DNA of 64,000 nucleotides from Hanstruepera marina (GCF_019880635.1 NZ_JAINVX010000005.1:331196-395195); one strand, 5' to 3'. Counted from the first letter of the stretch, positions 54,611 to 62,953 are shown. The notes: a model not told the origin generated them from the letters alone. Numbers and translations are program-made.

Positions 54611-57567
54611 TGTATCTCAATTGTCACACATACTACTCTTTAAGATTTGGCACATTTTCAGAAGTTGAACTTTTGGAGCTTGCAATAGCCAACAATTTAA
54701 AGAGCATTGCACTTACGGATATTAACAATACTTCAGCATGTCTAAACTTTATTCGTAAGTCTAAAGATTTTGGTATCAAACCGATTGTTGGAATTGATTT
54801 TAGGAATGGTGCAAAACAACAGTTTGTAGGGATAGCAAAAAACAATAATGGTTTTTATGAGTTAAACCGTTTTTTGTCAAACCAGTCACATAGTAAAAAA
54901 CCGTTTGATGATATAGCTCCTAGTTTTAAAAATGCAATTGTAGTCTATCCACTGGAACAGGTCATGCAGATTGAAAAAAGGAGTTTTCAATCCCATGAAT
55001 TTATAGGAATAAGTATCAATGACCTTAAAAAACTTCCGTTTACAATCTATAAGGATTTTGTGGACAGATTGGTTTTGCAACAGCAGGTAACCATCAGAAA
55101 CAAAAAAGACTTTAATGCGCATAGGTTATTACGGGCAATTGACAAAAACACTTTGTTGAGCAAATTGTCAAAATCGGAAGAATGTTCAGAAAATGATAAA
55201 ATATACTCCAAAGACGATTTGAATAAGTACTTTGAACTTTTCCCATTCATATTAAAAAATACTGAAAATTTAATGTCACAATGTAGCATTGAATTTGAAT
55301 TTGGTGTTGATAGAATTTCACAAAACCAAGGTTTGTATTTAGACTCTAAAGAAGCAGATTTTGATTTGTTAAAAAACCTCTGTTTTGAAAAGTTACCGTT
55401 GCGTTACACAGATCCTTCCAATAAAGTCAAACATCGTCTTGAAAGAGAACTAAATACCATTAGAGACATGAATTTTGTGGCATATTTTCTAATTAATTAT
55501 GATATAGTAAACTATGCCAAAAGTAAAGGTTTTGTTCATGTAGGTAGGGGAAGTGGAGCCAATAGTATTGTAGCTTATATAATAGGAATTACGGATGTTG
55601 ATCCCATTGAATTAGATTTATACTTTGAACGATTCATCAACCCATATAGAAGTTCTCCACCAGATTTTGATATTGATTTTTCATGGAAAGAACGAGAGGA
55701 AATAACAGAGTATATTTTTAACAGGTTTGAACACGTGGCGCTATTGGCAGTTTATAACACGTTTAAATATCGTTCAGTAGTCAGGGAATTGGGAAAGGTC
55801 TTTGGGTTGCCAAAAGAGGAGATAGATAAGTTAAGTACTGGACGATATGAAACACCACAATTAGATGAATTGGGAGAATTGGTTGTTAAGTATGGGAAGT
55901 TAATCAAGGGGTTTCCTAATTATGTAAGTGTCCACTCTTGTGGTATATTAATTTTAGACAAGCCAATATATTACTATTCTGCAACTGATTTGCCACCCAA
56001 AGGATTTCCGACCGTTCAATTTGATATGATAATTGCTGAAGATGTAGGAATCTTCAAATTTGACATTTTAGGTCAAAGAGGATTAGCAAAAATTAAGGAT
56101 ACTTTAGATATTGTCAAGTACAACAGACCTGAATTACCTGCAATTGACATAACGCAGGTTGAAAAGTTCAAGAAAGACCCAAATGTAAATGCCATGCTAA
56201 AAGAAGGCAAGGCTACAGGTGCATACTATGTTGAATCTCCAGCTATGAGGGGCTTAATGTGTAAACTACAAACACAGGATTATTTGGGATTGGTTGCAGC
56301 AAGTTCAATTATTAGACCAGGAGTATCCAGTTCAGGCATGAAAAATGAGTTTATAATCAGGCAAAGACACCCAGAAAAAAGAAAAAATGCCAATAAGATA
56401 CTTTTGGAAATAATGCCAGAAACCTACGGTATCATGGTTTATCAAGAGGATGTTCTGAAGGTGGCAAATCAGTTTGCAGGTTTGGACTTGGGTGAGGCTG
56501 ATGTATTGCGTAGGGGGATGAGCGGTAAATTTCGTTCAAGAGCGGAATTTAAAGCAGTTGAGGATAAATTTATTGCTAATTGTAAAGATAAAGGCTATGA
56601 CGATAAATTGACTTTGGAAGTTTGGAACCAAATTAAAAGCTTTGCAGGTTATGCATTTGCAAAAGGGCATTCAGCATCTTATGCTGTTGAGAGTTACCAA
56701 AGTTTATTTTTAAAATGTTACTATCCTTTGGAGTTTATGGTAGCTGTTTTAAACAATGGTGGCGGGTTTTATAGTACGGAACATTACATTCACGAAGCCA
56801 AAATGTGTGGTGGTATTGTAAAGGCCCCATGCATTAATAATAGTGACCACCCAAACATAATTAAGGGAAACATCATCTATTTAGGGTTTGGTTATCTAAA
56901 GAATTTAGAGATTTTTACGATAAAGCGCATTTTAACCGAGCGTCAACTGAATGGAAATTATAAATCTTTGGATGATTTTATTGATCGTGTAACAGTAAGT
57001 ATTGAACAATTAACTATTCTAATTAGAATTGGAGCTTTCGGTTTTACAGGCATTTCAAAATCAGAGTTATTGTGGAATGCCATTTTTAAGGTTAATAGTA
57101 GCAATGCTAATGTCACACAAAAACCATTGTTTAGATTAAACCATAAGGTTTTTAACCTTCCAAAATTTAATACTACTTGGGTTGAAGATTCCTATGACCA
57201 AATGGAATTATTGGGTTTCCCTCTATGTAATTATTTTGATTTGATAAATGAACCATTACACCCGCATATACTGGCAAGTGAAATGATGCATAATGTAAAC
57301 AAAAGCGTTCTTTTATATGGTAAGTTAGTTAACACCCGATTTCATAAAGCATCTAACGGCAAGCTTATGCGATTCTGCACATTAGTTGATAGTGTAGGGG
57401 ATTATTTTGATACGGTACATTTTCATGATACAGTAGATAAATATCCTATACATGGTATTGGTATTTATGCCTGTTATGGGAAAATTATTGAGGAATTTGG
57501 ATTTTGTAGCGTTGAAATTATTCGGACTACTAAATTGAGCTTGAAACCAGACCCTAGACTGAATTAG
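54610..57567 (+). CDS. Error-prone-type DNA polymerase III alpha subunit (DnaE2-like)
   Basis: The 985-residue C-family polymerase is shorter than replicative DnaE (about 1,150). The PHP domain (1-70) is degenerate: the usual HxHxxxS start is NCHTYYS and TDH is TDIN, so its metal site is probably lost. The catalytic aspartates are in PPDFDIDFSW near residue 352, followed by the fingers and an HhH region (near residue 800) and an OB fold (about 880-970). With the Y-family polymerase it should copy damaged DNA. The pairing resembles imuB-dnaE2 mutagenesis cassettes. The frame is intact. Confidence 0.9.
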   Translation: MYLNCHTYYSLRFGTFSEVELLELAIANNLKSIALTDINNTSACLNFIRKSKDFGIKPIVGIDFRNGAKQQFVGIAKNNNGFYELNRFLSNQSHSKKPFDDIAPSFKNAIVVYPLEQVMQIEKRSFQSHEFIGISINDLKKLPFTIYKDFVDRLVLQQQVTIRNKKDFNAHRLLRAIDKNTLLSKLSKSEECSENDKIYSKDDLNKYFELFPFILKNTENLMSQCSIEFEFGVDRISQNQGLYLDSKEADFDLLKNLCFEKLPLRYTDPSNKVKHRLERELNTIRDMNFVAYFLINYDIVNYAKSKGFVHVGRGSGANSIVAYIIGITDVDPIELDLYFERFINPYRSSPPDFDIDFSWKEREEITEYIFNRFEHVALLAVYNTFKYRSVVRELGKVFGLPKEEIDKLSTGRYETPQLDELGELVVKYGKLIKGFPNYVSVHSCGILILDKPIYYYSATDLPPKGFPTVQFDMIIAEDVGIFKFDILGQRGLAKIKDTLDIVKYNRPELPAIDITQVEKFKKDPNVNAMLKEGKATGAYYVESPAMRGLMCKLQTQDYLGLVAASSIIRPGVSSSGMKNEFIIRQRHPEKRKNANKILLEIMPETYGIMVYQEDVLKVANQFAGLDLGEADVLRRGMSGKFRSRAEFKAVEDKFIANCKDKGYDDKLTLEVWNQIKSFAGYAFAKGHSASYAVESYQSLFLKCYYPLEFMVAVLNNGGGFYSTEHYIHEAKMCGGIVKAPCINNSDHPNIIKGNIIYLGFGYLKNLEIFTIKRILTERQLNGNYKSLDDFIDRVTVSIEQLTILIRIGAFGFTGISKSELLWNAIFKVNSSNANVTQKPLFRLNHKVFNLPKFNTTWVEDSYDQMELLGFPLCNYFDLINEPLHPHILASEMMHNVNKSVLLYGKLVNTRFHKASNGKLMRFCTLVDSVGDYFDTVHFHDTVDKYPIHGIGIYACYGKIIEEFGFCSVEIIRTTKLSLKPDPRLN

Positions 57568-57601
57568 AATTTTTGTAATTTAACACATAAAACTACAGAT
57601 T

Positions 57602-58339
57602 ATGTGCTTTCATACTGCAATTTGGAAAGAACCAGAGTATTGGGAAAAAAAGTTTAGGGTCAAATTAAGTGATGAACGTTTGAGACCTTATTTTAAAAAA
57701 CCAAGATACCATTTAAATGGCTTTTCACATCCCAATATGATGGTGATTCCACAAGAGAAATCTGATGTGCTTGCTCCAGCTGTGTGGGGTATTGTTCCAA
57801 ATAACAAAAAACATGATGAGATAAAGGATTACTATAAAGAAGCTGTAAGGTTTGGAGGTGGACTGAACGGACAATCCGAGAAGGTATTCAATCATTTTAT
57901 TTACAGGGATTCAATTATGTATAATAGGTGTATTATACCTGTCTCTGGTTTTTTTGAACCACACGACCAAAAAGGTAAAAAGTATCCATTTTTATTTCGT
58001 GGTAAGGAGGATGAACCGTTGGCATTAGCGGGGTTATATACAAACATAGACACGTACATAACATTTACAATACTTACAAGGAAAGCATCACCACTTTTTG
58101 AAAAAGTCCATAATTTAAAGAGGCGTCAACCCTTAATATTGGGTATGAATCACGCTCACAATTGGCTTTCAGCAGATTTAAATGAGGAAGATATAAGTGA
58201 GGTTATTAATTATTCCTTTCCTGAAGAACGATTGGATGCTTACTCTGTTAGCAAGGATTTGTTTAACACAAAAGTTATTAGTGATGTTCCTGACATTATT
58301 GAACCATATACTTATGAAGAGTTGGAGCTAAAAATTTGA
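57602..58339 (+). CDS. SRAP (YedK/HMCES) abasic-site protein
   Basis: The 245-residue protein starts Met-Cys, so after removal of Met the Cys2 can form the thiazolidine link to abasic sites in single-stranded DNA that defines this family. Other expected segments are present: LNGQSEKVFN (Asn of the usual NARSE motif, with Gly-Gln replacing Ala-Arg), RCIIPVSGFFEPH (catalytic Glu) and KVHNLKRRQPLIL (His). It protects abasic sites at replication forks. It lies 34 bases after dnaE and completes the SOS module; the first attC-like repeat begins 76 bases later. Confidence 0.9.
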   Translation: MCFHTAIWKEPEYWEKKFRVKLSDERLRPYFKKPRYHLNGFSHPNMMVIPQEKSDVLAPAVWGIVPNNKKHDEIKDYYKEAVRFGGGLNGQSEKVFNHFIYRDSIMYNRCIIPVSGFFEPHDQKGKKYPFLFRGKEDEPLALAGLYTNIDTYITFTILTRKASPLFEKVHNLKRRQPLILGMNHAHNWLSADLNEEDISEVINYSFPEERLDAYSVSKDLFNTKVISDVPDIIEPYTYEELELKI

Positions 58340-58415
58340 GTTGAGTACACATAGTTTTTTTGAAAATACTACTTTAAAATTCAAAAAAAAAAAGAAACAA
58401 TAAACTAGGTGTTTT

Positions 58416-58583
58416 TTGCTAACGTCTCCGGCTATGAATAGTTGCGTGGGTTAGCACTTAACCTTGCAAGTACACACCAAACTGAAAATCCGCGAGACAC
58501 GAGCACGAAGTGCGAACTGTGCGCTAGCAAATTTTCAGAAGTAGGCGAGAACGAGCAATTACTTATAGCCATTGTTAGGCAAC
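58416..58583. repeat. attC-like element 1
   Basis: The left arm reads AAC-GTCTCC-GGCTATGAATAGTTGC and the right arm, complemented, AAC-AAT-GGCTATAAGTAATTGC: a stem with a six-base spacer on one side and three on the other. Inside is an imperfect hairpin built on CTGAAAAT and ATTTTCAG with an extra GC-rich insertion compared with element 6, its closest relative. It forms the far (3') end of the array, next to the SRAP gene. Confidence 0.75.
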
Positions 58584-58587
58584 GTAT

Positions 58588-59019
58588 TTATTTTAGTTTA
58601 AATTTCTTTCCTTCTTTATAATCAACTGGCAATTTTGGACTTTTTATTCCAAATGGTCCAGAACCATTGTCATTATAATAATATTCTTTTTTATCATCCG
58701 AATATCTACCTGAACAAAGCAGATTGAAAGTTGTACTTTTTCTACTCGATTTTAGCACATTAATATCAATCCAAACAGGTACTTTTCCATTGCGATAAAG
58801 TAATTCAACAACCTCTTGGTCAGTTATATCCAATTCCATTTTTCCATCATCTTCTCGATAGATATCAAATTGAGAAAGACTTGGGTCATCTGTCGAAGCA
58901 TTTAAAACTACATTATACTTGAAATCAGTTGTCAACTTATTTTTTATATAATTCTCCGCAAATTTTAAAGCAACTAAACTTGCACCTTGTAAATGAAATA
59001 AGAACTCTTGTTTTGTCAT
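58588..59019 (-). CDS. Cassette 1, distal gene: unknown protein
   Basis: A 143-residue soluble protein, no signal peptide, no family recognised. It has a helical start (QGASLVALKFAENYIKNKL) and a beta-rich rest with several Tyr, Asp and Lys residues (SGRYSDDKKEYYYNDNGSGPFG). Its start overlaps the stop of the TPR gene by four bases, so both sit in one cassette and are translationally coupled. The stop lies just inside the GTT end of element 1. Two-gene cassettes often encode interacting pairs. Confidence 0.7.
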   Translation of the reverse strand: MTKQEFLFHLQGASLVALKFAENYIKNKLTTDFKYNVVLNASTDDPSLSQFDIYREDDGKMELDITDQEVVELLYRNGKVPVWIDINVLKSSRKSTTFNLLCSGRYSDDKKEYYYNDNGSGPFGIKSPKLPVDYKEGKKFKLK

Positions 59020-59525
59020 TTTCCGATTAATTTTTCAATCCAATTTTTTGGTTCGATACCGAGTTCTTTTTCCAATTCAGCTATTTCGTTCTTTGTTGGT
59101 TGAAATCTTGGTTCAATTTTCTTTGCTTGTTTAAAGTCAGATAAGGCTTTTTCTAATTCTCCATTTTCTTTTCTCAAATAAGCTCGACATCTCCAAAAGG
59201 TTGCGTCTTTTGGGTTTAACTCGATTGCTTTTCCGTAATCGCTTTCAGCGTCCTGATTTTTATTCCACTTTTTATTCAATTCCGCTCGATTTGAGTAAGC
59301 TATGGAATTCCGCTTATCAAATTCAATTGCTAAATTCAGATTTTCAATTCCTTTTTCAAGTTGTCCAATCTCAAAATGAGCAACTCCTAAATTATTATAC
59401 GCATTGCTATTTTTCTCCGTTTTCAGTTTTTCATTCAATTCCGATATTGTTTTTTCATATTCCCACATTTCGTCGAAGAATAGAATTCGGAATGATTTAT
59501 TATATAGTTCTGAAGTCGGTTTCAT
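59016..59525 (-). CDS. Cassette 1, first gene: TPR protein
   Basis: The 169-residue protein carries about three tetratricopeptide repeats (about 40-145: NAYNNLGVAHFEIGQLEKGIENLNLAI, then IAYSNRAELNKKWNKNQDAESDYGKAIELNP and a third). It is cytoplasmic. The ATG at 59525 lies only a few bases from the cassette's GTT core, with almost no leader. TPRs mediate protein contacts; the partner may be the coupled unknown protein. Confidence 0.82.
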   Translation of the reverse strand: MKPTSELYNKSFRILFFDEMWEYEKTISELNEKLKTEKNSNAYNNLGVAHFEIGQLEKGIENLNLAIEFDKRNSIAYSNRAELNKKWNKNQDAESDYGKAIELNPKDATFWRCRAYLRKENGELEKALSDFKQAKKIEPRFQPTKNEIAELEKELGIEPKNWIEKLIGK

Positions 59526-59527
59526 AT

Positions 59528-59668
59528 GTTACCTAACGGTCTCGGCTATGATTTCGGCGTGGAATCGTCCGCAGGACTATTCCACACAAGAAATCAGTTT
59601 AAATATAGGTTTTACTTTTGGTTTATGTACCATCTCCACACTGAATTATAGCCAATGTTGTGTGTATG
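59528..59668. repeat. attC-like element 2
   Basis: Left arm CCTAAC-GGTCTC-GGCTATGATTTC; right arm complemented CACAAC-ATT-GGCTATAATTC. The left R box here (ACCTAAC) is a perfect match to the canonical integron consensus RYYYAAC. An inner stem GTGGAATcGTCC/GGACtATTCCAC closes on GCA. AAC to GTT spans 59535-59659, about 125 bases. Confidence 0.78.
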
Positions 59669-59673
59669 TACTT

Positions 59674-60075
59674 TTAATCAATAATAAAACTTAATTCTTT
59701 TTTGTCAATAGTTTTGATATAATCTTGGTCAATTCCGTTTGAATCAGAAAAAGCAATTATTACAAAATCAGAGTTATATTCAGAAATGATGCGAAAATCC
59801 CCTTGTTCAATTATAAAAGTTTTTTTTGTCATTTTAGGATATTTGCTTTCACTCCAGCCATATATATTAGATTTAATCCAGTCGTTGATTTGAATCCATT
59901 TTTCACTTGAAGGTTCTATTTCTAAATATTCAGAAGATAATTTAGAATTATCTGTTTCCTTGAAAACAATGAGATTAAATGGTGTATTTAAATCAATCTC
60001 ATAATCTAATTTCATTCCAGTTGAGCATTGAAAAAATAAAGGAAAGACAATCAGAAGAGGAAGGATTTTTTTCAT
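59674..60075 (-). CDS. Cassette 2: small lipoprotein
   Basis: A 133-residue product with a short lipoprotein signal peptide and lipobox FFQC (Cys17). The mature domain has no recognised family; it contains Trp-rich KWIQINDWIKSNIYGW and a beta-rich end (FRIISEYNSDFVIIAFSDSNG). It is the only gene between elements 2 and 3a. The ATG at 60075 is 19 bases from the AAC core of the next element. Confidence 0.78.
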   Translation of the reverse strand: MKKILPLLIVFPLFFQCSTGMKLDYEIDLNTPFNLIVFKETDNSKLSSEYLEIEPSSEKWIQINDWIKSNIYGWSESKYPKMTKKTFIIEQGDFRIISEYNSDFVIIAFSDSNGIDQDYIKTIDKKELSFIID

Positions 60076-60093
60076 TTAGATGGTTTCGGTATT

Positions 60094-60380
60094 ACACACA
60101 ACTACGGGGCTAAACGTAGTTCAGCCATTATAACGAAGATACGATAAAATGGATAACGATGCCATGATAGTGTTCTGTTAATGATCATGGCATCGGTTTT
60201 CAATTAGATAATGAAATTATCGTTAATTGCCATTTTATCTTATTGGGAGTTAGAATGGTTGTGCCAAATTACTTTTAGCCGACGTTCAGTTCAGTTTGGG
60301 CTCGAAGCCCGCCTGCGGTGACTATTAAAAGGTTAAGGATTAAGTAGTAATTTGGTTTAGCCCCGTAGTTCAGATCAATT
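60094..60380. repeat. attC-like element 3a, long nested palindrome
   Basis: A 275-bp element without a gene. Outer arms ACTACGGGGCTAAAC (60101-60115) and GTTTAGCCCCGTAGT (60355-60369) are perfectly complementary over 15 bases, with equal spacers, unlike the 6/3 pattern of the other elements. Inside are nested pairs GATAAAATGG/CCATTTTATC (60142-60151, 60230-60239) and CGATGCCATGAT/ATCATGGCATCG (60157-60168, 60184-60195). It may be a different class of cassette site or one enlarged by an insertion. Confidence 0.65.
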
Positions 60381-60447
60381 TACTTTAAGATGCAGAGTCT
60401 GCGAAGCAGCGCAGATTAAAGTTCACCGCAGGTGAATTGATCTGAAC
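60368..60447. mobile_element. 80-bp cassette without a gene
   Basis: The unit starts GTTCAGATCAATT and ends AATTGATCTGAAC, 13 of 13 bases complementary, the longest match in the array. No reading frame fits inside. It looks like a minimal or eroded cassette placed between elements 3a and 3b, and helps show that the matched ends, not the genes, define the units. Confidence 0.65.
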
Positions 60448-60571
60448 GGGTTTGTGTATGGCTTGTTGCGGAAAATCAGCTATGATTTTCCGCCGTAACC
60501 GAAAGATAGCAAATTGCAATGAATTCCGATAAGGAATTCAGCCGCAATGAGCTATACACGTTGTTGTGGTG
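60435..60571. repeat. attC-like element 3b
   Basis: Left arm AAC-GGGTTT-GTGTATGGCTTG; right arm complemented AAC-AAC-GTGTATAGCTCA. The stem sequence differs from the GGCTAT type yet both arms changed together. Two inner hairpins: GCGGAAAATCA/TGATTTTCCGC with loop GCTA (60468-60493) and TGAATTCC/GGAATTCA with a short loop (about 60519-60540). Confidence 0.75.
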
Positions 60572-61085
60572 TCGTTTTTTTTATTTTTATTGTCCAATCA
60601 GTTGTGTTTAATTCCATCAATTCATTTCTTTCGTAATTGGCAATTTCTGTGCATTCAAATTCCAATATATTTCCGTTCCAACTTTTAAATTCTATCATAT
60701 CCATCTCAAAGGGACTTTTGATAATTTGCAAATCAGAAAGTGAATTCTCCAATTTATAAATGTCGCTATATTCTGAAAGGATAAAAGTTCCGTTTGGTGT
60801 TACTTCCAAGTTTCCATAATCAGCTTGTTTTTCCGATTCGATGATATTCAATTCAAGCGAATCCATACGAAATGCACAGTCAGAAGTCAAAACAAGAATT
60901 TCGTTTTTCTGTTTAGATACTTTTACGTCTTTTGGGAATCCGCGAAACTGTCCGACTTTTTCTATTCCGCTTTCGTCTGTGAACTTTATCCAGGTCCAAG
61001 ATTGAGAATTCCACACGCTTTCTACGTCATAAATTCGTTCTTCAAATTCTCCAGAGTATGGTTGATTTATTATTTCAGCTTTCAC
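60552..61085 (-). CDS. Cassette 4: unknown protein, stop codon inside the repeat
   Basis: A 177-residue soluble protein with no recognised family; beta-rich, Trp-rich (SVWNSQSWTWIKFTDESG) and probably a repeat of beta hairpins (NEILVLTSDCAFRMD, NGTFILSEYSDIYKLE). The reading frame runs past the cassette end into element 3b and stops at TAG 60552-60554, so its last residues (TPQQRV) are encoded by the repeat's arm. Tail sequence would then change if the cassette moved. Confidence 0.7.
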   Translation of the reverse strand: MKAEIINQPYSGEFEERIYDVESVWNSQSWTWIKFTDESGIEKVGQFRGFPKDVKVSKQKNEILVLTSDCAFRMDSLELNIIESEKQADYGNLEVTPNGTFILSEYSDIYKLENSLSDLQIIKSPFEMDMIEFKSWNGNILEFECTEIANYERNELMELNTTDWTIKIKKTTPQQRV

Positions 61086-61120
61086 TTAATTTTCTTTGTT
61101 TCGGAATGGTTGCTTAAATG

Positions 61121-61258
61121 CACCACAACGGTCTCGTATAACCGTCAGTTACGGGATTAAAGTTAATGATTTTCGGTTTATCACTGACGTTAGCAATTCC
61201 GAGTGGATTCGGACGTAGTCGAATCCGCAGTAATTGCGGTTATACATTGTTGTACACC
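61121..61258. repeat. attC-like element 4
   Basis: Left arm CACCACAAC-GGTCTC-GTATAACCGTC; right arm complemented GGTGTACAAC-AAT-GTATAACCGC. Stem type GTATAACCG, shared with element 5. An inner stem is GATTCG/CGAATC (about 61207-61225). Confidence 0.78.
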
Positions 61259-61264
61259 GTTTTT

Positions 61265-61876
61265 TCATTCCGTTATTTTTATTTTTTCGTCAAACCAAAC
61301 ATCTTCGTATCCGTTTTTGTCAATTAAAAATCGATAGCCAACATCAAGTCCGAAATATTTAATTAATTCAGGTCGCATTTGAAGCAAATGTTCGGCACAC
61401 ATTGGTCGGAAAAAGTCATCAGATTCCGAATATTCTCCTGTCCAAATATACCAACCTGTAGTTCCTTTTTCCTTTGGATGTCTCAATCCGTGAATTGGGT
61501 CAGCATTCAAGTCAGAACCAATTCCGATTTTCAGTTTTTTATTAATCGGATTCCAATTAGACTCATATTTTTCGCAAATCTTTTTTTGTCGGTCGATATG
61601 TACGTTCCACAAATTGTAATCCGCTAATAAATCCTCATCCGTTTCCAATTGATGTTTCCAAAGTCTTATGTTTTGTTCTGTAATCGGAAAGTTAATTTCT
61701 GGATTGTCCCATTGAAAAATAATATCAGATATTACATCATCGTCCCAATCAAAATGGTCTTCTGTGATTAGATTCCACGCATAATTCTCAAAATCCTTTT
61801 CTCGAATTTCACCATTCAGATATTGGTCGCATTTTGCGATTAAGTCCGAACGTGATATTTTGATTTCTTGATTCAA
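61265..61876 (-). CDS. Cassette 5: protein with Imm33/DUF2185-like C-terminal domain
   Basis: The 203-residue protein has two parts. The C-terminal 65 residues (GTTGWYIWTGEYSESDDFFRPMC, then GYRFLIDKNGYEDVWFDE) resemble the DUF2185/Imm33 family, found among immunity proteins of bacterial toxin systems. The N-terminal 110 residues are helical and acidic (NAWNLI-type and DHFDWDDDVISDII) and not recognised. If immunity is right, this cassette protects against a toxin delivered by neighbours. No toxin gene is in the cassette. Confidence 0.68.
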   Translation of the reverse strand: MNQEIKISRSDLIAKCDQYLNGEIREKDFENYAWNLITEDHFDWDDDVISDIIFQWDNPEINFPITEQNIRLWKHQLETDEDLLADYNLWNVHIDRQKKICEKYESNWNPINKKLKIGIGSDLNADPIHGLRHPKEKGTTGWYIWTGEYSESDDFFRPMCAEHLLQMRPELIKYFGLDVGYRFLIDKNGYEDVWFDEKIKITE

Positions 61877-61894
61877 TTCTGCGTTTTCTTAAAT

Positions 61895-62034
61895 GGTGTA
61901 CAACGGTCTAGTATAACCGTCAGTTACGGGTTAATATTCGCAGACTTTTCGGTTAAGCACAGACTTTAGCAATTCCGAGTGGATTCGGACGTAGTCGAAT
62001 CCGCCGTAATTGCGGTTATACATTGTTGTAGTGC
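61895..62034. repeat. attC-like element 5
   Basis: Left arm GGTGTACAAC-GGTCTA-GTATAACCGTC; right arm complemented GCACTACAAC-AAT-GTATAACCGC. The interior is nearly identical to element 4 (GGATTCGGACGTAGTCGAAT), while the outer tails differ as expected for cassette-specific ends. Confidence 0.78.
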
Positions 62035-62040
62035 GTTTTT

Positions 62041-62493
62041 TCATTCAATTATATTTCGATGAATAGTCGTATTGTAAATTTGGACTTTATATTTTCTTTT
62101 GTCAATTAATGTGTCTTTCCGTTTTTTGAAATCAATGTCAAAAATTCCGTAGTCAGATTCAACAACTTTTAAAGCATAACTTTCGTTCAGTTTTATTCCA
62201 AGATTCTTAATTCCACCATTGGTCAAATATTTTATCTTATGAAATACGGAATCATTTTTCACGAAATAGAAGTAAACAACATCTCTCCGAGTTGTTGTAC
62301 TTTTGGAAACATTCGGTCTTAATTTTTCAATAATTCCATATGTTTCAAAAGACTCATTTTCCAATTTTTCAGCTCGATTCTTTCGGTTGTGTGTAATTAA
62401 AACTGTTAAACAAGTTACAATTCCGACAACTGTTAAAACTGAATAGACTTTGTCTTTTTTACTCCAATATTTTTTCTTCTTTTTTCTTCCCAA
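62041..62493 (-). CDS. Cassette 6: small membrane-anchored protein, TTG start
   Basis: A 150-residue protein with a Lys-rich N-terminus (GRKKKKKYWSKKDK), one transmembrane helix (about 17-36, VYSVLTVVGIVTCLTVLI) and an extracytoplasmic domain of no recognised family that is beta-rich (DVVYFYFVKNDSVFHKIKYLT). The only suitable start is TTG at 62493. The Lys-rich tail should stay in the cytoplasm, so the domain faces the periplasm. Confidence 0.7.
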   Translation of the reverse strand: MGRKKKKKYWSKKDKVYSVLTVVGIVTCLTVLITHNRKNRAEKLENESFETYGIIEKLRPNVSKSTTTRRDVVYFYFVKNDSVFHKIKYLTNGGIKNLGIKLNESYALKVVESDYGIFDIDFKKRKDTLIDKRKYKVQIYNTTIHRNIIE

Positions 62494-62508
62494 AGTTTTT
62501 TCTCAAAT

Positions 62509-62645
62509 GCACTACAACGGTCTCGGCTATGAGTAGTTGCGTGGTTTAGCACTAAACTTAGCAAGTACACACCAAACTGAAAATCCGCGAGGATTTTCAG
62601 AAGTAGGCTAGAACAAGCAATTATTTATAGCCATTGTTGTGTGCA
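62509..62645. repeat. attC-like element 6
   Basis: Left arm GCACTACAAC-GGTCTC-GGCTATGAG; right arm complemented TGCACACAAC-AAT-GGCTATAAA. Inner hairpin CTGAAAATCC/GGATTTTCAG with loop GCGA at 62577-62600 is perfect over ten base pairs. Interior sequence is closest to element 1. Confidence 0.8.
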
Positions 62646-62650
62646 GTTTT

Positions 62651-62953
62651 TTATTTCAGTCGTTTTTTAATGTCCATTCGTTGGTGTAAAATTCTAACAA
62701 TTTCTACGATATCATTTTCCACTTTTCTATAAAAAATCAGATGTGATTTTATTTTAGTCACTCGATAATTCTTTCGAGTTTGTTCTGCTGACTTTCCTGT
62801 CATAAAGTTATCAGCTATAAATTCGATTTCCGTAATTATCAAGTCGTAATATCTATCAGCTTGTTCTTTAGACCATTTGTTAAGAGTATAAATCCAAATT
62901 TTATCTAAATCCTCAATCGCTTGTTGACTTATGCGATATTTATTTTTACTCAT
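62651..62953 (-). CDS. parE: Cassette 7: ParE/RelE-type toxin
   Basis: The 100-residue protein has the RelE/ParE fold pattern: helical hairpin start (ISQQAIEDLDKIWIYTLNKWSKEQADRYYDLI) and the beta core ending YRVTKIKSHLIFYRKVENDIVEIVRILHQRMD. The HLIFYR and ILHQRMD motifs are typical of the ParE branch, which poisons DNA gyrase. Its start overlaps the antitoxin stop by four bases. Confidence 0.9.
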   Translation of the reverse strand: MSKNKYRISQQAIEDLDKIWIYTLNKWSKEQADRYYDLIITEIEFIADNFMTGKSAEQTRKNYRVTKIKSHLIFYRKVENDIVEIVRILHQRMDIKKRLK

